A stretch of 38,410 nt of DNA from JALYUA01 sp038229875 (GTDB lineage Bacteria; Acidobacteriota; Thermoanaerobaculia; UBA5066; Gp7-AA6): the NCBI GenBank assembly GCA_038229875.1, contig JBBROA010000025.1:1-38410 (forward strand). Reading direction: 5' to 3'. This document shows, piece after piece, positions 25,018 to 33,283 of the stretch; position 1 is the stretch's first letter, and the number at the start of each line of letters is the position of its first letter. Made by a program: the position numbers and the translations under genes. Under the pieces are notes generated by a model. The model ran no database searches, was not told where the DNA came from, and was given only the letters and a program-made list of their open reading frames with translations.

Positions 25018-25815
25018 ATGGGCGCACTCGCCGAGGAAAAAGCCGCCGTGGTGGTCCGGGTTCTGATCGTCGACGACGAGCCCTACGCCAGGCTATGGCT
25101 CCGGAGCATTCTCTCGTCCGAGCCCGACGTCGAGATCGTCGGCGAGGCGGGTGACGGCCGCTCCGCTCTTCGAGCGATCGAATCGTCCAGACCCGATCTC
25201 GTCTTTCTGGACGTGCAGATGGGCGGCCTCGACGGCTTCGGCGTGCTCCGCGACATGCCCGCGGGGTTCCGGCCGGAGATCGTCTTCACGACCGCTCACG
25301 AGCAGTATGCGGTCCGCGCGTTCGAAGCGCGCGTTCTCGACTATTTTCTGAAGCCGGTCCGCCGCGAGCGTCTCCACGATTGCCTCGAGCGCGTGCGGGA
25401 GCGCATGGCTCCCGGACGTTCGCGAGCGATAGAAGCCTCGATGCGCACCGTCCTGCGGGAGTTCCGCCGCGAAGACTCGCAGGCGGAGTGGCTCCTCGCC
25501 CGGTGCGGAGAAGAGACCGCCATCGTGCCGCTGGAAGAGATCGACTGGATCGAGTCTTCGCGAAATTACGTCGTCCTGCACTCGGGCGGCCGCGAGTTCA
25601 CATACCGCGAGCCGATCTCGTCTCTCGCGGCGCGGCTGGACCAGCGGGCGTTTCTCCGCATCCACCGGTCGACCGTCGTGAACGTGCGGCGGATCAGCCG
25701 GATCGTCCGGATGGACAACGGCGGAGCGACCGTTCTTCTCAAAGACGGGACGTCGCTGACGATGACAGAAACTTACGCACGCCAGCTCTCGGGACTTCGT
25801 CCCACGCGCGGCTGA
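25018..25815 (+). CDS. LytTR-family response regulator
   Basis: The product is 265 residues. The ATG follows the kinase stop by one base (TGA-C-ATG), so the pair is translationally coupled; a GTG near 25050 is a less likely alternative. The receiver domain shows VRVLIVDDEPYARLWL (acidic pair), LVFLDVQMGG with phospho-acceptor Asp65, IVFTTAHEQYAVRAFE (Thr/His switch) and YFLKPVRRERL (conserved Lys). The C-terminal LytTR DNA-binding domain has IVPLEEIDWIESSRNYVVLH, LDQRAFLRIHRSTVVNVRRI and LKDGTSLTMTETYARQL. It should be phosphorylated by the adjacent sensor and regulate transcription. The neighbouring TonB-dependent receptor is the obvious target, but no clear pair of LytTR direct repeats was found in the 183 bases before it. 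Confidence 0.95.
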   Translation: MGALAEEKAAVVVRVLIVDDEPYARLWLRSILSSEPDVEIVGEAGDGRSALRAIESSRPDLVFLDVQMGGLDGFGVLRDMPAGFRPEIVFTTAHEQYAVRAFEARVLDYFLKPVRRERLHDCLERVRERMAPGRSRAIEASMRTVLREFRREDSQAEWLLARCGEETAIVPLEEIDWIESSRNYVVLHSGGREFTYREPISSLAARLDQRAFLRIHRSTVVNVRRISRIVRMDNGGATVLLKDGTSLTMTETYARQLSGLRPTRG

Positions 25816-25998
25816 CTGGTTCAACGCTCCGGAGTCTCGTCCAGGATTCCGGATCGCCTCGGTCGACTCCTTTCCTTCGTCCCCCCCGCACGCCGTTTCG
25901 TCCCCGCGGAGAGGCCGCAAGTCACTGCAGGCCATGGCACAGAAGCGGCTTTTTACTGGGTGATTCGACAGCTCTCGACGAGAGCGGAAAGGAGTCGC

Positions 25999-28900
25999 AT
26001 GAGGTATTCGAAAGTTCTCTGCGTTCTCGCCGTCATCGGCGCGTTCACGCTCCCGATCCTGGGCCAGGGCACGGCGCAGACGGGAAGCATTTACGGAAGA
26101 GTGACGGATGAAACGGGGGGTGTTCTCCCGGGAGTCACGGTCACGCTCTCCGGAATCGGCGCGCCGCGCAGCACCACGACCGGGCCCCAGGGAGAGTTTC
26201 GGTTCATCAACCTCTCTCCGGGCCCGTACACGGTCAAGTCCGAGTTGTCGGGCTTCTCGACCGTGGAAAGAACGAACGTCGCTGTGACGCTCGGAAACAA
26301 CACGGAGCTCGTCCTTCCGATGAAGCTTGCGAGCGTGTCGGCGACCATCACCGTCACGTCGGAGTCGCCGCTTCTCGACACGCGGCGGCAGACGGAGGGT
26401 ACAACCTTCAACCAGAAACAGCTCGAGTCGATCCCGACCGGGCGCGACCCGTGGGTGGTTATCCAGCAGGCGCCGGGAGTTCAGATCGACCGCCTGAACA
26501 TCGGCGGGAATCAGTCGGGTCAGCAGTCCAACTACATCGGCAAGGGCGTCGACGCCAGCCAGAACGTCTACAACGTCGATGGTGTGAACATCACCGACAT
26601 GTCGGCCATCGGATCGTCGCCGACGTACTACGACTTCGACGCGTTTCAGGAAATGCAGGTCACGACTGGCGGAACGGATCCGTCGATCTCGACGCCCGGC
26701 GTGTCCCTGAACATGGTGACCAAGCGCGGCACGAACGACGTGCACGGCTCCGGCCGCTATTTTGCGACGCCCGCCGAGCTCCAGGCCAACAATATCCCCC
26801 AGGAGGCGAAGGACCAGGGCTTCACGAACAGGAGGGTCGACCGCATCTCGCGCGCCGGCACGGGCGCGGGCATCCAGGACTACGGCGTGGAAGCGGGCGG
26901 ACCGCTGTGGCAGGACCACGCCTGGCTGTGGGGCAGCTACGGCCGCAAGGAAATCCCCTTAGTCAAGCTGGGCGGCGCCAATGACGTCACGTACCTCGAC
27001 GACTACAGCGCCAAGCTTTCCTTACAACCCGTGGAATCGAACTCCGCGACCGGGTTCTACCTCCGTGGCAACAAGCTGAAATTCGGCCGCAGCGCGGGTC
27101 CGACGCGTCCCGCGGAGACTTCCACCGACCAGACCGGGCCGACGACGATCTGGAAGATGGATGACTCGCAGGTCTTCGGCCCGAGCTTCGTCGCGAGCGG
27201 TTACTACGCCTACATCCGCAATGGGTTTTCTCTCACGCCCGAAGGGGGCGCCGGCGTCAACACGTACCAGGACCCGGGTCTCGTCTGGCATCGCAGCTAC
27301 CAGGTCTATGGGACCGACCGCCCGGTCCACCAGGCGGGAGGCAACACGTCTTACTTCTTCAACACGGGCTCGCTCGGGCACGAGTTGAAGCTCGGCTTCG
27401 GCTGGCGCAAGTTCGGGGTCAAGTCCTCGGTTGTGTGGCCCGGTGACGAGACCGTCGGCTACGAGCAGGTCCGTTTCCCGACGGATCCCGGCGGATTCAC
27501 GGGTCAGGCGGACATCACGCGCGCCGCCGCAATCTCCTACGCCTACACCTACTACAACGGTTTCGTGAGCGACACGCTGACGGCCAACAACCTGACCGTG
27601 AACGTGGGTCTCCGCTACGACCGCCAGAACGGTCAGAACCTGGCGAGCTCCGTCCCCGCGAATCCTCTCTTTCCGGAGCTCGTGCCCTCGCTCAATTTCT
27701 CCGGGCTTCCGAGCGAATTCACCTGGAAGGACTTTCAGCCCCGCATCGGCGCGACCTACGCGCTCGGCGCCGAGAAGCGCACGGTGCTGCGAGCGTCCTA
27801 TGCGCGGTATGCCGATCAGCTGGGCGGCAGCATCCTCACGTGGGACAACCCGCTCGGCGCCTCTGTGCCGCCGGGAGGCAGGTATCGCTGGAATGACAGG
27901 AACCACAACCACCTCGTCGACCGCGGCGAGCTCGGTCAGTTCATCAGCAACCGTGGCGGATTCGACTCGACGTGCCCGACCTGTCTCTCGTCGGCCAATG
28001 TCATGGATCCCAATCTCAAGTCGCCCAAGACCGACGAGATCGTCGTCGGCTTCGATCACGCGCTCCTCCCCGAGCTCGTGATCGGCGGCAACTACACCTA
28101 TCGCCACCGCAAGGACATAGTGTGGTCGCCTTACATCGGCGTCACGAACTCGAGCTACAACCAGGTCTGGGCGGGCGATCCGACGCTCCCCCTAAACGGG
28201 CTCGGCGGCGTCGACTCCAACGGCCGTGTTCTCGGCAACGTCGGTCCCGTGTACACCGGCACTCTCCCGGCTTCTTTCAACGGCGGACAGGTCGTCACCA
28301 ACCGTCCGGACTACTCGACCGACTACAACGGCGTCGAGCTCCAGCTCACCAAGCGCCTCACCAACAAGTGGATGGCGCACGCCCAGGTCTCGTACAACGA
28401 CTGGAAGAACAAGGTGAAGAGCACGGCGACGGGCTGCATCGATCCGACGAACCAGCTCTATGCCGCCGGCGGCCTCTTCCCCGGCAACCCTCTGGGGCCG
28501 ACGTGCGCGAACAGCACGCAGGTCTATCAGGAGTCGGTCGGAAGCGGCAACTTCGGACAGGTCTTCATCGGGTCCAAGTGGAATTTCAACGTGACGGGTC
28601 TCTATCAGCTTCCCCTGGAGTTCAACGTGGCCGCGAATCTTTACGGCCGCCAGGGCTACCAGAATCCGTACTTCCTCCAGGTGGACACGGGCAATGGCGA
28701 AGGCACGCGGTACGTGCTTCTGCAGGGCGAGAACCGGCTGAAGAACGTGTACAACCTCGACCTGCGTCTCGAAAAAGTCGTGGCGATCGCGTCCAAGGCT
28801 TCTCTCACGATCTCGCTCGAGCTCTTCAACGCGTTGAACGCGAACACGATCCTGCAGAGACAGAACGACGCGACGCCGGGTCCGGCGAACTCGTCGCTTT

Positions 28901-29010
28901 CCGCCTCGACCTACTGCACGGCCGCGAATCCGTGCACCGCGGCGGCCGGCTCGATCGACGAGATCCAGAACGCCCGCGCGGTCCGCTTCGGCGCACGAGT
29001 CAGCTTCTGA
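25999..29010 (+). CDS. Oar-like TonB-dependent outer membrane receptor
   Basis: The product is 1003 residues. ATG 25999 has AAGGAG six bases upstream; the extra in-frame codons from 25960 lack a site. Signal peptide: KVLCVLAVIGAFTLPILGQG. Domains: a carboxypeptidase-regulatory-like module (residues about 30-115: GSIYGRVTDETGGVLPGVTV, GEFRFINLSPGPYTVKSELS), a plug domain (LESIPTGRDPWVVIQQAPGV, YNVDGVNITDM, YYDFDAFQEMQVTTGG) and a long beta-barrel with many aromatic strands, ending at a terminal Phe (RFGARVSF) as required for BamA-dependent insertion. This architecture is the Oar/OmpA-related type expanded in Acidobacteriota and Bacteroidota, used for import of glycans, peptides or other large ligands. 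There is no SusD-like partner. Its placement after a sensor/regulator pair suggests regulated uptake. Confidence 0.93.
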   Translation: MRYSKVLCVLAVIGAFTLPILGQGTAQTGSIYGRVTDETGGVLPGVTVTLSGIGAPRSTTTGPQGEFRFINLSPGPYTVKSELSGFSTVERTNVAVTLGNNTELVLPMKLASVSATITVTSESPLLDTRRQTEGTTFNQKQLESIPTGRDPWVVIQQAPGVQIDRLNIGGNQSGQQSNYIGKGVDASQNVYNVDGVNITDMSAIGSSPTYYDFDAFQEMQVTTGGTDPSISTPGVSLNMVTKRGTNDVHGSGRYFATPAELQANNIPQEAKDQGFTNRRVDRISRAGTGAGIQDYGVEAGGPLWQDHAWLWGSYGRKEIPLVKLGGANDVTYLDDYSAKLSLQPVESNSATGFYLRGNKLKFGRSAGPTRPAETSTDQTGPTTIWKMDDSQVFGPSFVASGYYAYIRNGFSLTPEGGAGVNTYQDPGLVWHRSYQVYGTDRPVHQAGGNTSYFFNTGSLGHELKLGFGWRKFGVKSSVVWPGDETVGYEQVRFPTDPGGFTGQADITRAAAISYAYTYYNGFVSDTLTANNLTVNVGLRYDRQNGQNLASSVPANPLFPELVPSLNFSGLPSEFTWKDFQPRIGATYALGAEKRTVLRASYARYADQLGGSILTWDNPLGASVPPGGRYRWNDRNHNHLVDRGELGQFISNRGGFDSTCPTCLSSANVMDPNLKSPKTDEIVVGFDHALLPELVIGGNYTYRHRKDIVWSPYIGVTNSSYNQVWAGDPTLPLNGLGGVDSNGRVLGNVGPVYTGTLPASFNGGQVVTNRPDYSTDYNGVELQLTKRLTNKWMAHAQVSYNDWKNKVKSTATGCIDPTNQLYAAGGLFPGNPLGPTCANSTQVYQESVGSGNFGQVFIGSKWNFNVTGLYQLPLEFNVAANLYGRQGYQNPYFLQVDTGNGEGTRYVLLQGENRLKNVYNLDLRLEKVVAIASKASLTISLELFNALNANTILQRQNDATPGPANSSLSASTYCTAANPCTAAAGSIDEIQNARAVRFGARVSF

Positions 29011-29028
29011 GGAGTTCCGCAGTCCGCT

Positions 29029-29056
29029 CCGCCCGCCGGACCGATCCGGCGGGCGG
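29029..29056 (+). terminator. Strong hairpin after the TonB receptor gene
   Basis: CCGCCCGCCGGA (29029-29040) and TCCGGCGGGCGG (29045-29056) form a perfect 12-bp stem with a four-base loop. An outer CCGCAG...CTGCGG pairing can extend it. There is no T-run, so it is terminator-like or an RNA-stabilising hairpin rather than a classical intrinsic terminator. It lies 19 bases after the receptor stop. Confidence 0.55.
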
Positions 29057-29081
29057 CTGCGGTCTGCATCGACCGGAGTCC

Positions 29082-29816
29082 ATGCTCAAGTTTCACGGAC
29101 CGCAGCCGATCGCGGCCCTTCCCGACCTCCATCCGAAGGGCGAGTGCCCGTGGTGCGCGGCGGGAACCCGGTTCACGCTTTCCACCCGCCTCTCTCCTGG
29201 CGCGCACCGCGCCGGAATCAAGACATTCATTGCGAGCTATGCCTGCGATCTCTGCCTTGGGCCGATCGGAATCGAATGGACGGTGAACTCGTGGTCGCGA
29301 GAGGACGTCCCGCTGGTGCGCGATCCCCGGCTCGTCACTCCGCTCGGGCTGACCTTCGAGACGGGAGCGGCCCCGGCCGCCGTCCGGGCGCCGCTTTCCG
29401 AGGCGCTCGACTGTTTCCGTTCGGGCGCGTTCAACGGGTTCGCCTTTCTCTCCTGGAGGGTGGTCGAAGCGATGGCCGACGATGCGGTCGGCGCCGGATC
29501 CCCGGTGACGATCACTTCGCGGGTCGACGACGCTCTGGGTCTGCTCGGGCTGGCGGAGAGCTGGAAATCGCTTCTTCACCGCATCCTCCTTCCGACGGCG
29601 GAGCGGCCGCGAGCCGACATCCCGGAGATGAGCCGGGAGAAGGCGGCGGTGCTGCTTTCCGTTCTGCGCGATCTCGTCCACGAGCTCTACCTTCGACCCG
29701 TGCGGCTGAAGGAGGCTGTGCGCGGCGCGCGAAGCCTCATTCGGGAGACTCGGCGGTCTCAAAGGACATCCGATCTCGACGCGCCTGCCCGCGAGGACCT
29801 GATCGCGATCGACTGA
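29082..29816 (+). CDS. DUF4145-like protein with N-terminal zinc-ribbon cysteines
   Basis: The product is 244 residues. ATG 29082 is preceded by GGAG; the frame extends far upstream only as a shadow of the receptor gene. Two CxxC knuckles (ECPWC near residue 22 and CDLC near residue 55) form a probable zinc ribbon. The middle helical segment AAVRAPLSEALDCFRSGAFN, GFAFLSWRVVEAMADDAV resembles the DUF4145 pattern of an acidic start, a short turn and an R-x-V-E helix. The C-terminus is Arg-rich (KEAVRGARSLIRETRRS). DUF4145 proteins are often found in defence and restriction loci, but none is here. The product is cytoplasmic with unknown function. Family assignment is tentative. Confidence 0.65.
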   Translation: MLKFHGPQPIAALPDLHPKGECPWCAAGTRFTLSTRLSPGAHRAGIKTFIASYACDLCLGPIGIEWTVNSWSREDVPLVRDPRLVTPLGLTFETGAAPAAVRAPLSEALDCFRSGAFNGFAFLSWRVVEAMADDAVGAGSPVTITSRVDDALGLLGLAESWKSLLHRILLPTAERPRADIPEMSREKAAVLLSVLRDLVHELYLRPVRLKEAVRGARSLIRETRRSQRTSDLDAPAREDLIAID

Positions 29817-29873
29817 CGCGTTCGGCGGGAACCTTCGTCAGCCCCCTGGTGGCACCAGACGCAGGAGGCCTTC

Positions 29874-30217
29874 ATGACGCCAGGACGCGTTCTCGCCGCT
29901 CTCATGGCCGCTTTTCTGGCGTTCGACGCCGCTCCTGCATTGGGTTGTACCTACGTCGGTATGTCGCTCTGGCGTGTCATCGAGCGTGCGGAGTGGATCG
30001 TGCTCGCGCGCATGGAAAGGATCGGGAGGAGCGCTGCCCACGGCGATGGGTGCCGGAGGCGATCAGGCAAATAGTGATCCGATCCGGAAGGCACGACTGG
30101 GGATCCGTGCTCTGGGAGAAATACAGGATCGACGGCACTTTGAAATCGCTCTGGCCCGCGATCGCGAAGGATCTCGGGCTTCCGGCCGCGGGCGACATCT
30201 CCGCACGAATGGACTGA
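29874..30217 (+). pseudogene. Small exported protein, frameshifted
   Basis: AGGAGG lies five bases before ATG 29874. The signal peptide is VLAALMAAFLAFDAAPALG, followed by CTYVGMSLWRVIERAEWIVL, which resembles the N-terminus of small secreted Cys-starting proteins of unknown role. The first frame runs into nonsense and stops at 30074. A coherent C-terminus continues in the next frame (RRWVPEAIRQIVIRSGRHDW, VLWEKYRIDGTLKSLWPAIA) to 30217. Adding one G to a GG pair near 30028-30034 would join them as an approximately 114-residue protein. I do not recognise a family. It could be an assembly slip or a decaying gene. It converges on the Sel1 gene. Confidence 0.6.
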
Positions 30218-30234
30218 GCGCTTCGTCCATTGAT

Positions 30235-31749
30235 TCACTTCTTCTTCGAGGGGCAGGCGGCGGCGAAGCCGAGCTGGCAGGACTTCCGAAGCAGCGTCGC
30301 GGCCTTCGCCCTGTCCCGGGAAACCCCGTTTCCCTTCTCGTACGCGCGCGAGAGGTCGTTGCAGCCCTCGGCGTCCCCCGCTTCGCACGCCCGTCCGAGA
30401 AAGGCGGCGGCCTTCGCGGCGTCCGGCGCCACGCCCAGGCCGCTCGTGAAAACGACAGCTGCGTTGAAACAGCCGAACGCGTCCCCTCGCTCGCACCCCT
30501 GCTCGGAAAGCTCGCGGCCGCGGACGAGGTCCTTCTCGACTCCGTCACCCGCCAGATGCAGACCTCCGAGGAGAGAGCACGCGCGGGAGCTGTTCCCGGC
30601 GAAGCCGACGTCGCCGGATTCGAGCGGCCGCCGGCAGGCGTCGTCGAAGATGGCCGCCGCTTTCGCCGCGTCTTTCTGGACTCCGATGCCGTCGCGCCAC
30701 GCGCGGCCGGTGTTCACGCAGCCCGCGAGGTTTGACGGCTCGCACCGGCTCCCGGCGCATCCGCGCTGGTAGAGCGTCACGGCGCGCGCGGCGTCTTTTG
30801 GGACGCCTTTGCCGTATTCGTAGAGGAAACCGAGGTTCGTGCAGGCCGGCGAGTTCCCGGACTCGCAGCCCTCCCGGTACCGGGCAGCGGCGGCAGACAA
30901 GTCGACGGGCCCGCCCCGTCCCTCCTCCGCCATGAGCCCCACGTTGTAGCAGCCGGCGGGGTCCCCCAGATCGCACGCGCGGACGTAGAGGGACGTGGCG
31001 CGCCGGTCGTCTTTCGGTACGAACTTCCCGGTCGCGTGGAGGAAAGCCAGTTGCGTGCAGCCGGGACCGCTCGCGAGTTCGCACGCGCGGCCGAGCACCC
31101 GCAGGGCATCGCCCTGGCGCGCGGCGATGTCCGTCAGGTGAGCGCCCTCGTACGCGCAAGCGTCCGCCGACCCGGCGCGGCACGCGGCGTCGTACATTTC
31201 GAGCGCCCGTTCGGGCGTGCCGCCGCGGTTTCTGTGCGCCCACGCCTGGCGGAAGCAGCCGCTCAGGACCCCCGCGCGGCAGGCGGCGTCGAAAAAGCCT
31301 TCTTCCGGCACAGGCACGAGCGTCGCCGTCACGGATGTTCCGGCGCGGCGGAGGGTGACGCGAACGGGTTCGCAGGATCCGCCCTGGGAAGCGTCGATGA
31401 ATTCGCAGACGTTCGAGATCCGCGACTCACCGATCTCTTCGACGAGATCTCCGGTGCGGATCCCGGCCCGCGCGCCGGGACCGCCTGCGAGGACCTCGCG
31501 AACGACCACGCCGGACGCCGCGGCCGGCAGACCGAGCTTTCTGCGGACCTCCCGCGTGAGGGGTCCAGCCTCGATCCCGAGCGTCCCTCGACAGGCGGCC
31601 GGCTACTCCGATCGCGCCGCGGGTTTTTCGGCGGGCGTCGAGGAGGCGCAGCCGCCCGCCAGGGTCAGTGAAAGGGGGAGGGCCGCCCGAGAGAGCCAGA
31701 GCGCCGTGCGACGCCATGTCTCCTGAGCGCAGGAGAACGTGCGAGTCAT
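30235..31749 (-). pseudogene. PDZ plus Sel1-repeat (Hcp-like) lipoprotein with in-frame TAG
   Basis: ATG 31749 (GGGGA upstream) starts a lipoprotein signal with Cys34 in LPLSLTLAGGCASSTP. Codon 49 is TAG (31603-31605), then the frame continues unbroken: a PDZ-like domain (RKLGLPAAASGVVVREVLAG, GPGARAGIRTGDLVEEIGES) and about nine Sel1/Hcp-type repeats, each with paired cysteines (AACRAGVLSGC, AACRAGSADAC, RACELASGPGC, RACDLGDPAGC, GCESGNSPAC, GCERGDAFGC, ACEAGDAEGC). Disulfide-linked Hcp-type Sel1 repeats are usually periplasmic binding solenoids. CAG to TAG is one change. Initiation at the downstream GTG (31509) would give a cytoplasmic protein lacking the start of the PDZ domain and unable to form the disulfides. 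So the TAG is either inactivating or an assembly error. Confidence 0.8.
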
Positions 31750-31886
31750 ATCTTTCCCCTTCGGTAGGTGAGGAACGCGTCCCGTCGCCGGGCAGGCGCC
31801 GGCAGGTCTTCGGCGACGTACACGACACCCATGCCGCCGGCTCCGAGCTTCGCGAGAATCCGGTAGTGAGAGAACTGATCGAGCAT
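31746..31886 (-). pseudogene. Truncated Ser/Thr kinase N-lobe ORF (46 aa)
   Basis: ATG 31886 opens MLDQFSHYRILAKLGAGGMG VVYVAEDL, the exact start and glycine-rich ATP loop of a Hanks-type Ser/Thr kinase (pkn family). After 28 residues the kinase similarity stops and PAPARRRDAFLTYRRGKI leads to TGA. There is no invariant Lys and no catalytic loop, so it cannot be an active kinase. Its stop overlaps the ATG of the PDZ-Sel1 lipoprotein in the ATGA arrangement (31746-31749), so ribosomes finishing this ORF could start the next. It is either a deletion remnant that left the kinase start region in front of another gene or a leader ORF. I see no kinase pieces in other frames nearby. Confidence 0.75.
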
Positions 31887-32091
31887 TCGGGAGCTTGCGC
31901 GGGATGTTAGCAGCCGCGCGGCGGCTTTTCGTGGGGCGGGCAACGGTACACAGGCGGCTGGGCGGACGCGGGCCACGGGCGCACCTGAATGGGGGGTCAA
32001 GCGACAGCCTTGGGTCGCAAGGAGGGAGGCGGCGCGCCGGGGCTGGCAGGGATCGTGAAACACCCCGGGCAGGGCCGGCGAAAGCCCGCCC

Positions 32092-32097
32092 GAGGAG
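32092..32097 (+). promoter_or_regulatory. Ribosome-binding site deciding the TTG start of the histidine phosphatase
   Basis: GAGGAG lies five bases upstream of TTG 32103. The frame is open farther upstream, but that segment is Gly/Arg/Lys-rich and has no comparable site, and the family fold begins shortly after 32103. Confidence 0.6.
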
Positions 32098-32102
32098 ACC
32101 GA

Positions 32103-32900
32103 TTGGACGAAGCCTGGGCCGAAAATCGCAAATGGCCTGACACGCTCTGGATCGTGCGGCACGCCGAAAGCGCGGGCAATGTGGCGCGCGATCTCGCCGA
32201 GAGCACCGGTGACCCCTGCATCGACCTGAAGACCCGGGACGTCGACGTGCCGCTCTCGGTGCTCGGGGAACGTCAGGCGGACGCGGTCGGGCGCTGGTTC
32301 GGCGCGCTTCCCGAATCCAAGCGGCCCACCGTCGTTCTCACGTCTCCGTATGTGCGCGCTCTCGAAACGTCGCGGAGGTTGATTGAGGCGTCGGGAATCG
32401 ATCTCACCGCGCTTCGCGACGAGCGTCTGCGCGAACGCGAGTTTGGAATCCTCGACGGGCTGACGCGCAAGGGGATCGAGGCGCGATACCCGGAAGAGGC
32501 TCTTCGCCGTGGGCCGCTCGGGAAGTTCTACTACCGGCCCCCGGCGGGCGAGAGCTGGTGCGACGTGATCCTTCGCCTGCGGAGCGCGATCGGCACGCTG
32601 ACCCGCGACTATCGCCGCGAGCGCGTGGTAATCGTCTGTCACACGGTGGTGGTTTTCTGTTTCCGCTATCTGCTCGAGCGGCTGACGGAAGAGCGCGTCC
32701 TCGAGATCGACCGATCCCTGGAGGTCGCGAATTGCTCGATCACCTCCTACGAGTTCGACCCCACGCTCGGACGCCACGGCCGGCTCTCGCCGAAACTCTT
32801 CAACTTCGTGGCGCCGATCGAGAGCGAGGGAACGCCCGTGACCGCGGAAGCCGACGGTCCCGATCGTGCCGGGGCTCCCGGAGTGCCGGCGAAAGGCTGA
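32103..32900 (+). CDS. Histidine phosphatase family protein (phosphoglycerate mutase-like)
   Basis: The product is 265 residues from TTG 32103 (alternative: ATG/GTG-type starts back to 31989). The phosphohistidine motif is TLWIVRHAESAGN with the nucleophile His near residue 20. Other family elements are PLSVLGERQADAVGRWF, VLTSPYVRALETSRRLIEAS (second Arg), ERLREREFGILDGLTRKGIE (Arg-Glu) and RVVIVCHTVVVFCF with the second catalytic His. Substrate-binding loops differ from glycolytic mutases, and such proteins are broad phosphatases or act on small phosphate esters. The C-terminus is a short Pro/Ala/Gly-rich tail. Cytoplasmic. It is divergent from the kinase fragment at 31886 and monocistronic as far as seen. 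Confidence 0.88.
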   Translation: MDEAWAENRKWPDTLWIVRHAESAGNVARDLAESTGDPCIDLKTRDVDVPLSVLGERQADAVGRWFGALPESKRPTVVLTSPYVRALETSRRLIEASGIDLTALRDERLREREFGILDGLTRKGIEARYPEEALRRGPLGKFYYRPPAGESWCDVILRLRSAIGTLTRDYRRERVVIVCHTVVVFCFRYLLERLTEERVLEIDRSLEVANCSITSYEFDPTLGRHGRLSPKLFNFVAPIESEGTPVTAEADGPDRAGAPGVPAKG

Positions 32901-33283
32901 TCTTCGACCGGTCAGCCCTTCCCAACGCGACGACGTGCCAGGGGGCAAAGCGCCCAGGATGCGCCGGGCCGGCAAAGAACACCTCGAGACCTCCTGGATC
33001 AGGCGTCGATCAAGATCGAGTGGATCCCTGGGATCTCTGGCCGCAGACGGGTAAGCCTTGGCCGATTCGGCCGGGCCGGAAAATTTCGATCGGACGGTCT
33101 TTCGCCGATCGGACGTGTTGCCCCGCGCGGCGCGACATTTTGACGCGCCGGTCCCGCGGCTGGGGGCAGGGCCGCGACACGGCGAGCCTTGGAATTCTCG
33201 ACCGTCCGGTAATCCGGGGGAGCGCGAAGTCGTCGAAGAAGGGTACGGCTCGGCTTTAGAAGCGGAGCAGACGGGATGGGCGT
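32901..33283. other. Intergenic region without recognisable gene
   Basis: These 383 bases lie between two plus-strand genes. Short open frames on both strands are arginine-rich and have no recognisable protein similarity. Several short self-complementary stretches are present (for example GGCCGATTCGGCC near 33059), but there is no terminator with a T-run. Promoter elements for the next gene presumably lie here, but I cannot point to them. Confidence 0.4.

Noticed and set aside
23258..25066. 602-codon plus-strand open frame
   Set aside because: It is the alternative frame inside the sensor kinase, almost entirely Arg/Gly/Ala, with no motif.
25093..26919. 608-codon minus-strand open frame
   Set aside because: It is antisense to the LytTR regulator and TonB receptor, both of which have complete family signatures.
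21011..31605. Stop-codon reassignment as an explanation for the in-frame TGA and TAG
   Set aside because: Both TGA and TAG clearly end other intact genes in the window, so neither codon is reassigned.
29082..31886. Defence island suggested by the DUF4145-like protein, kinase fragment and HerA-like ATPase in the window
   Set aside because: The genes are dispersed over 28 kb. No nuclease, methylase, toxin or integrase is present, and two of the three assignments are tentative or fragments.
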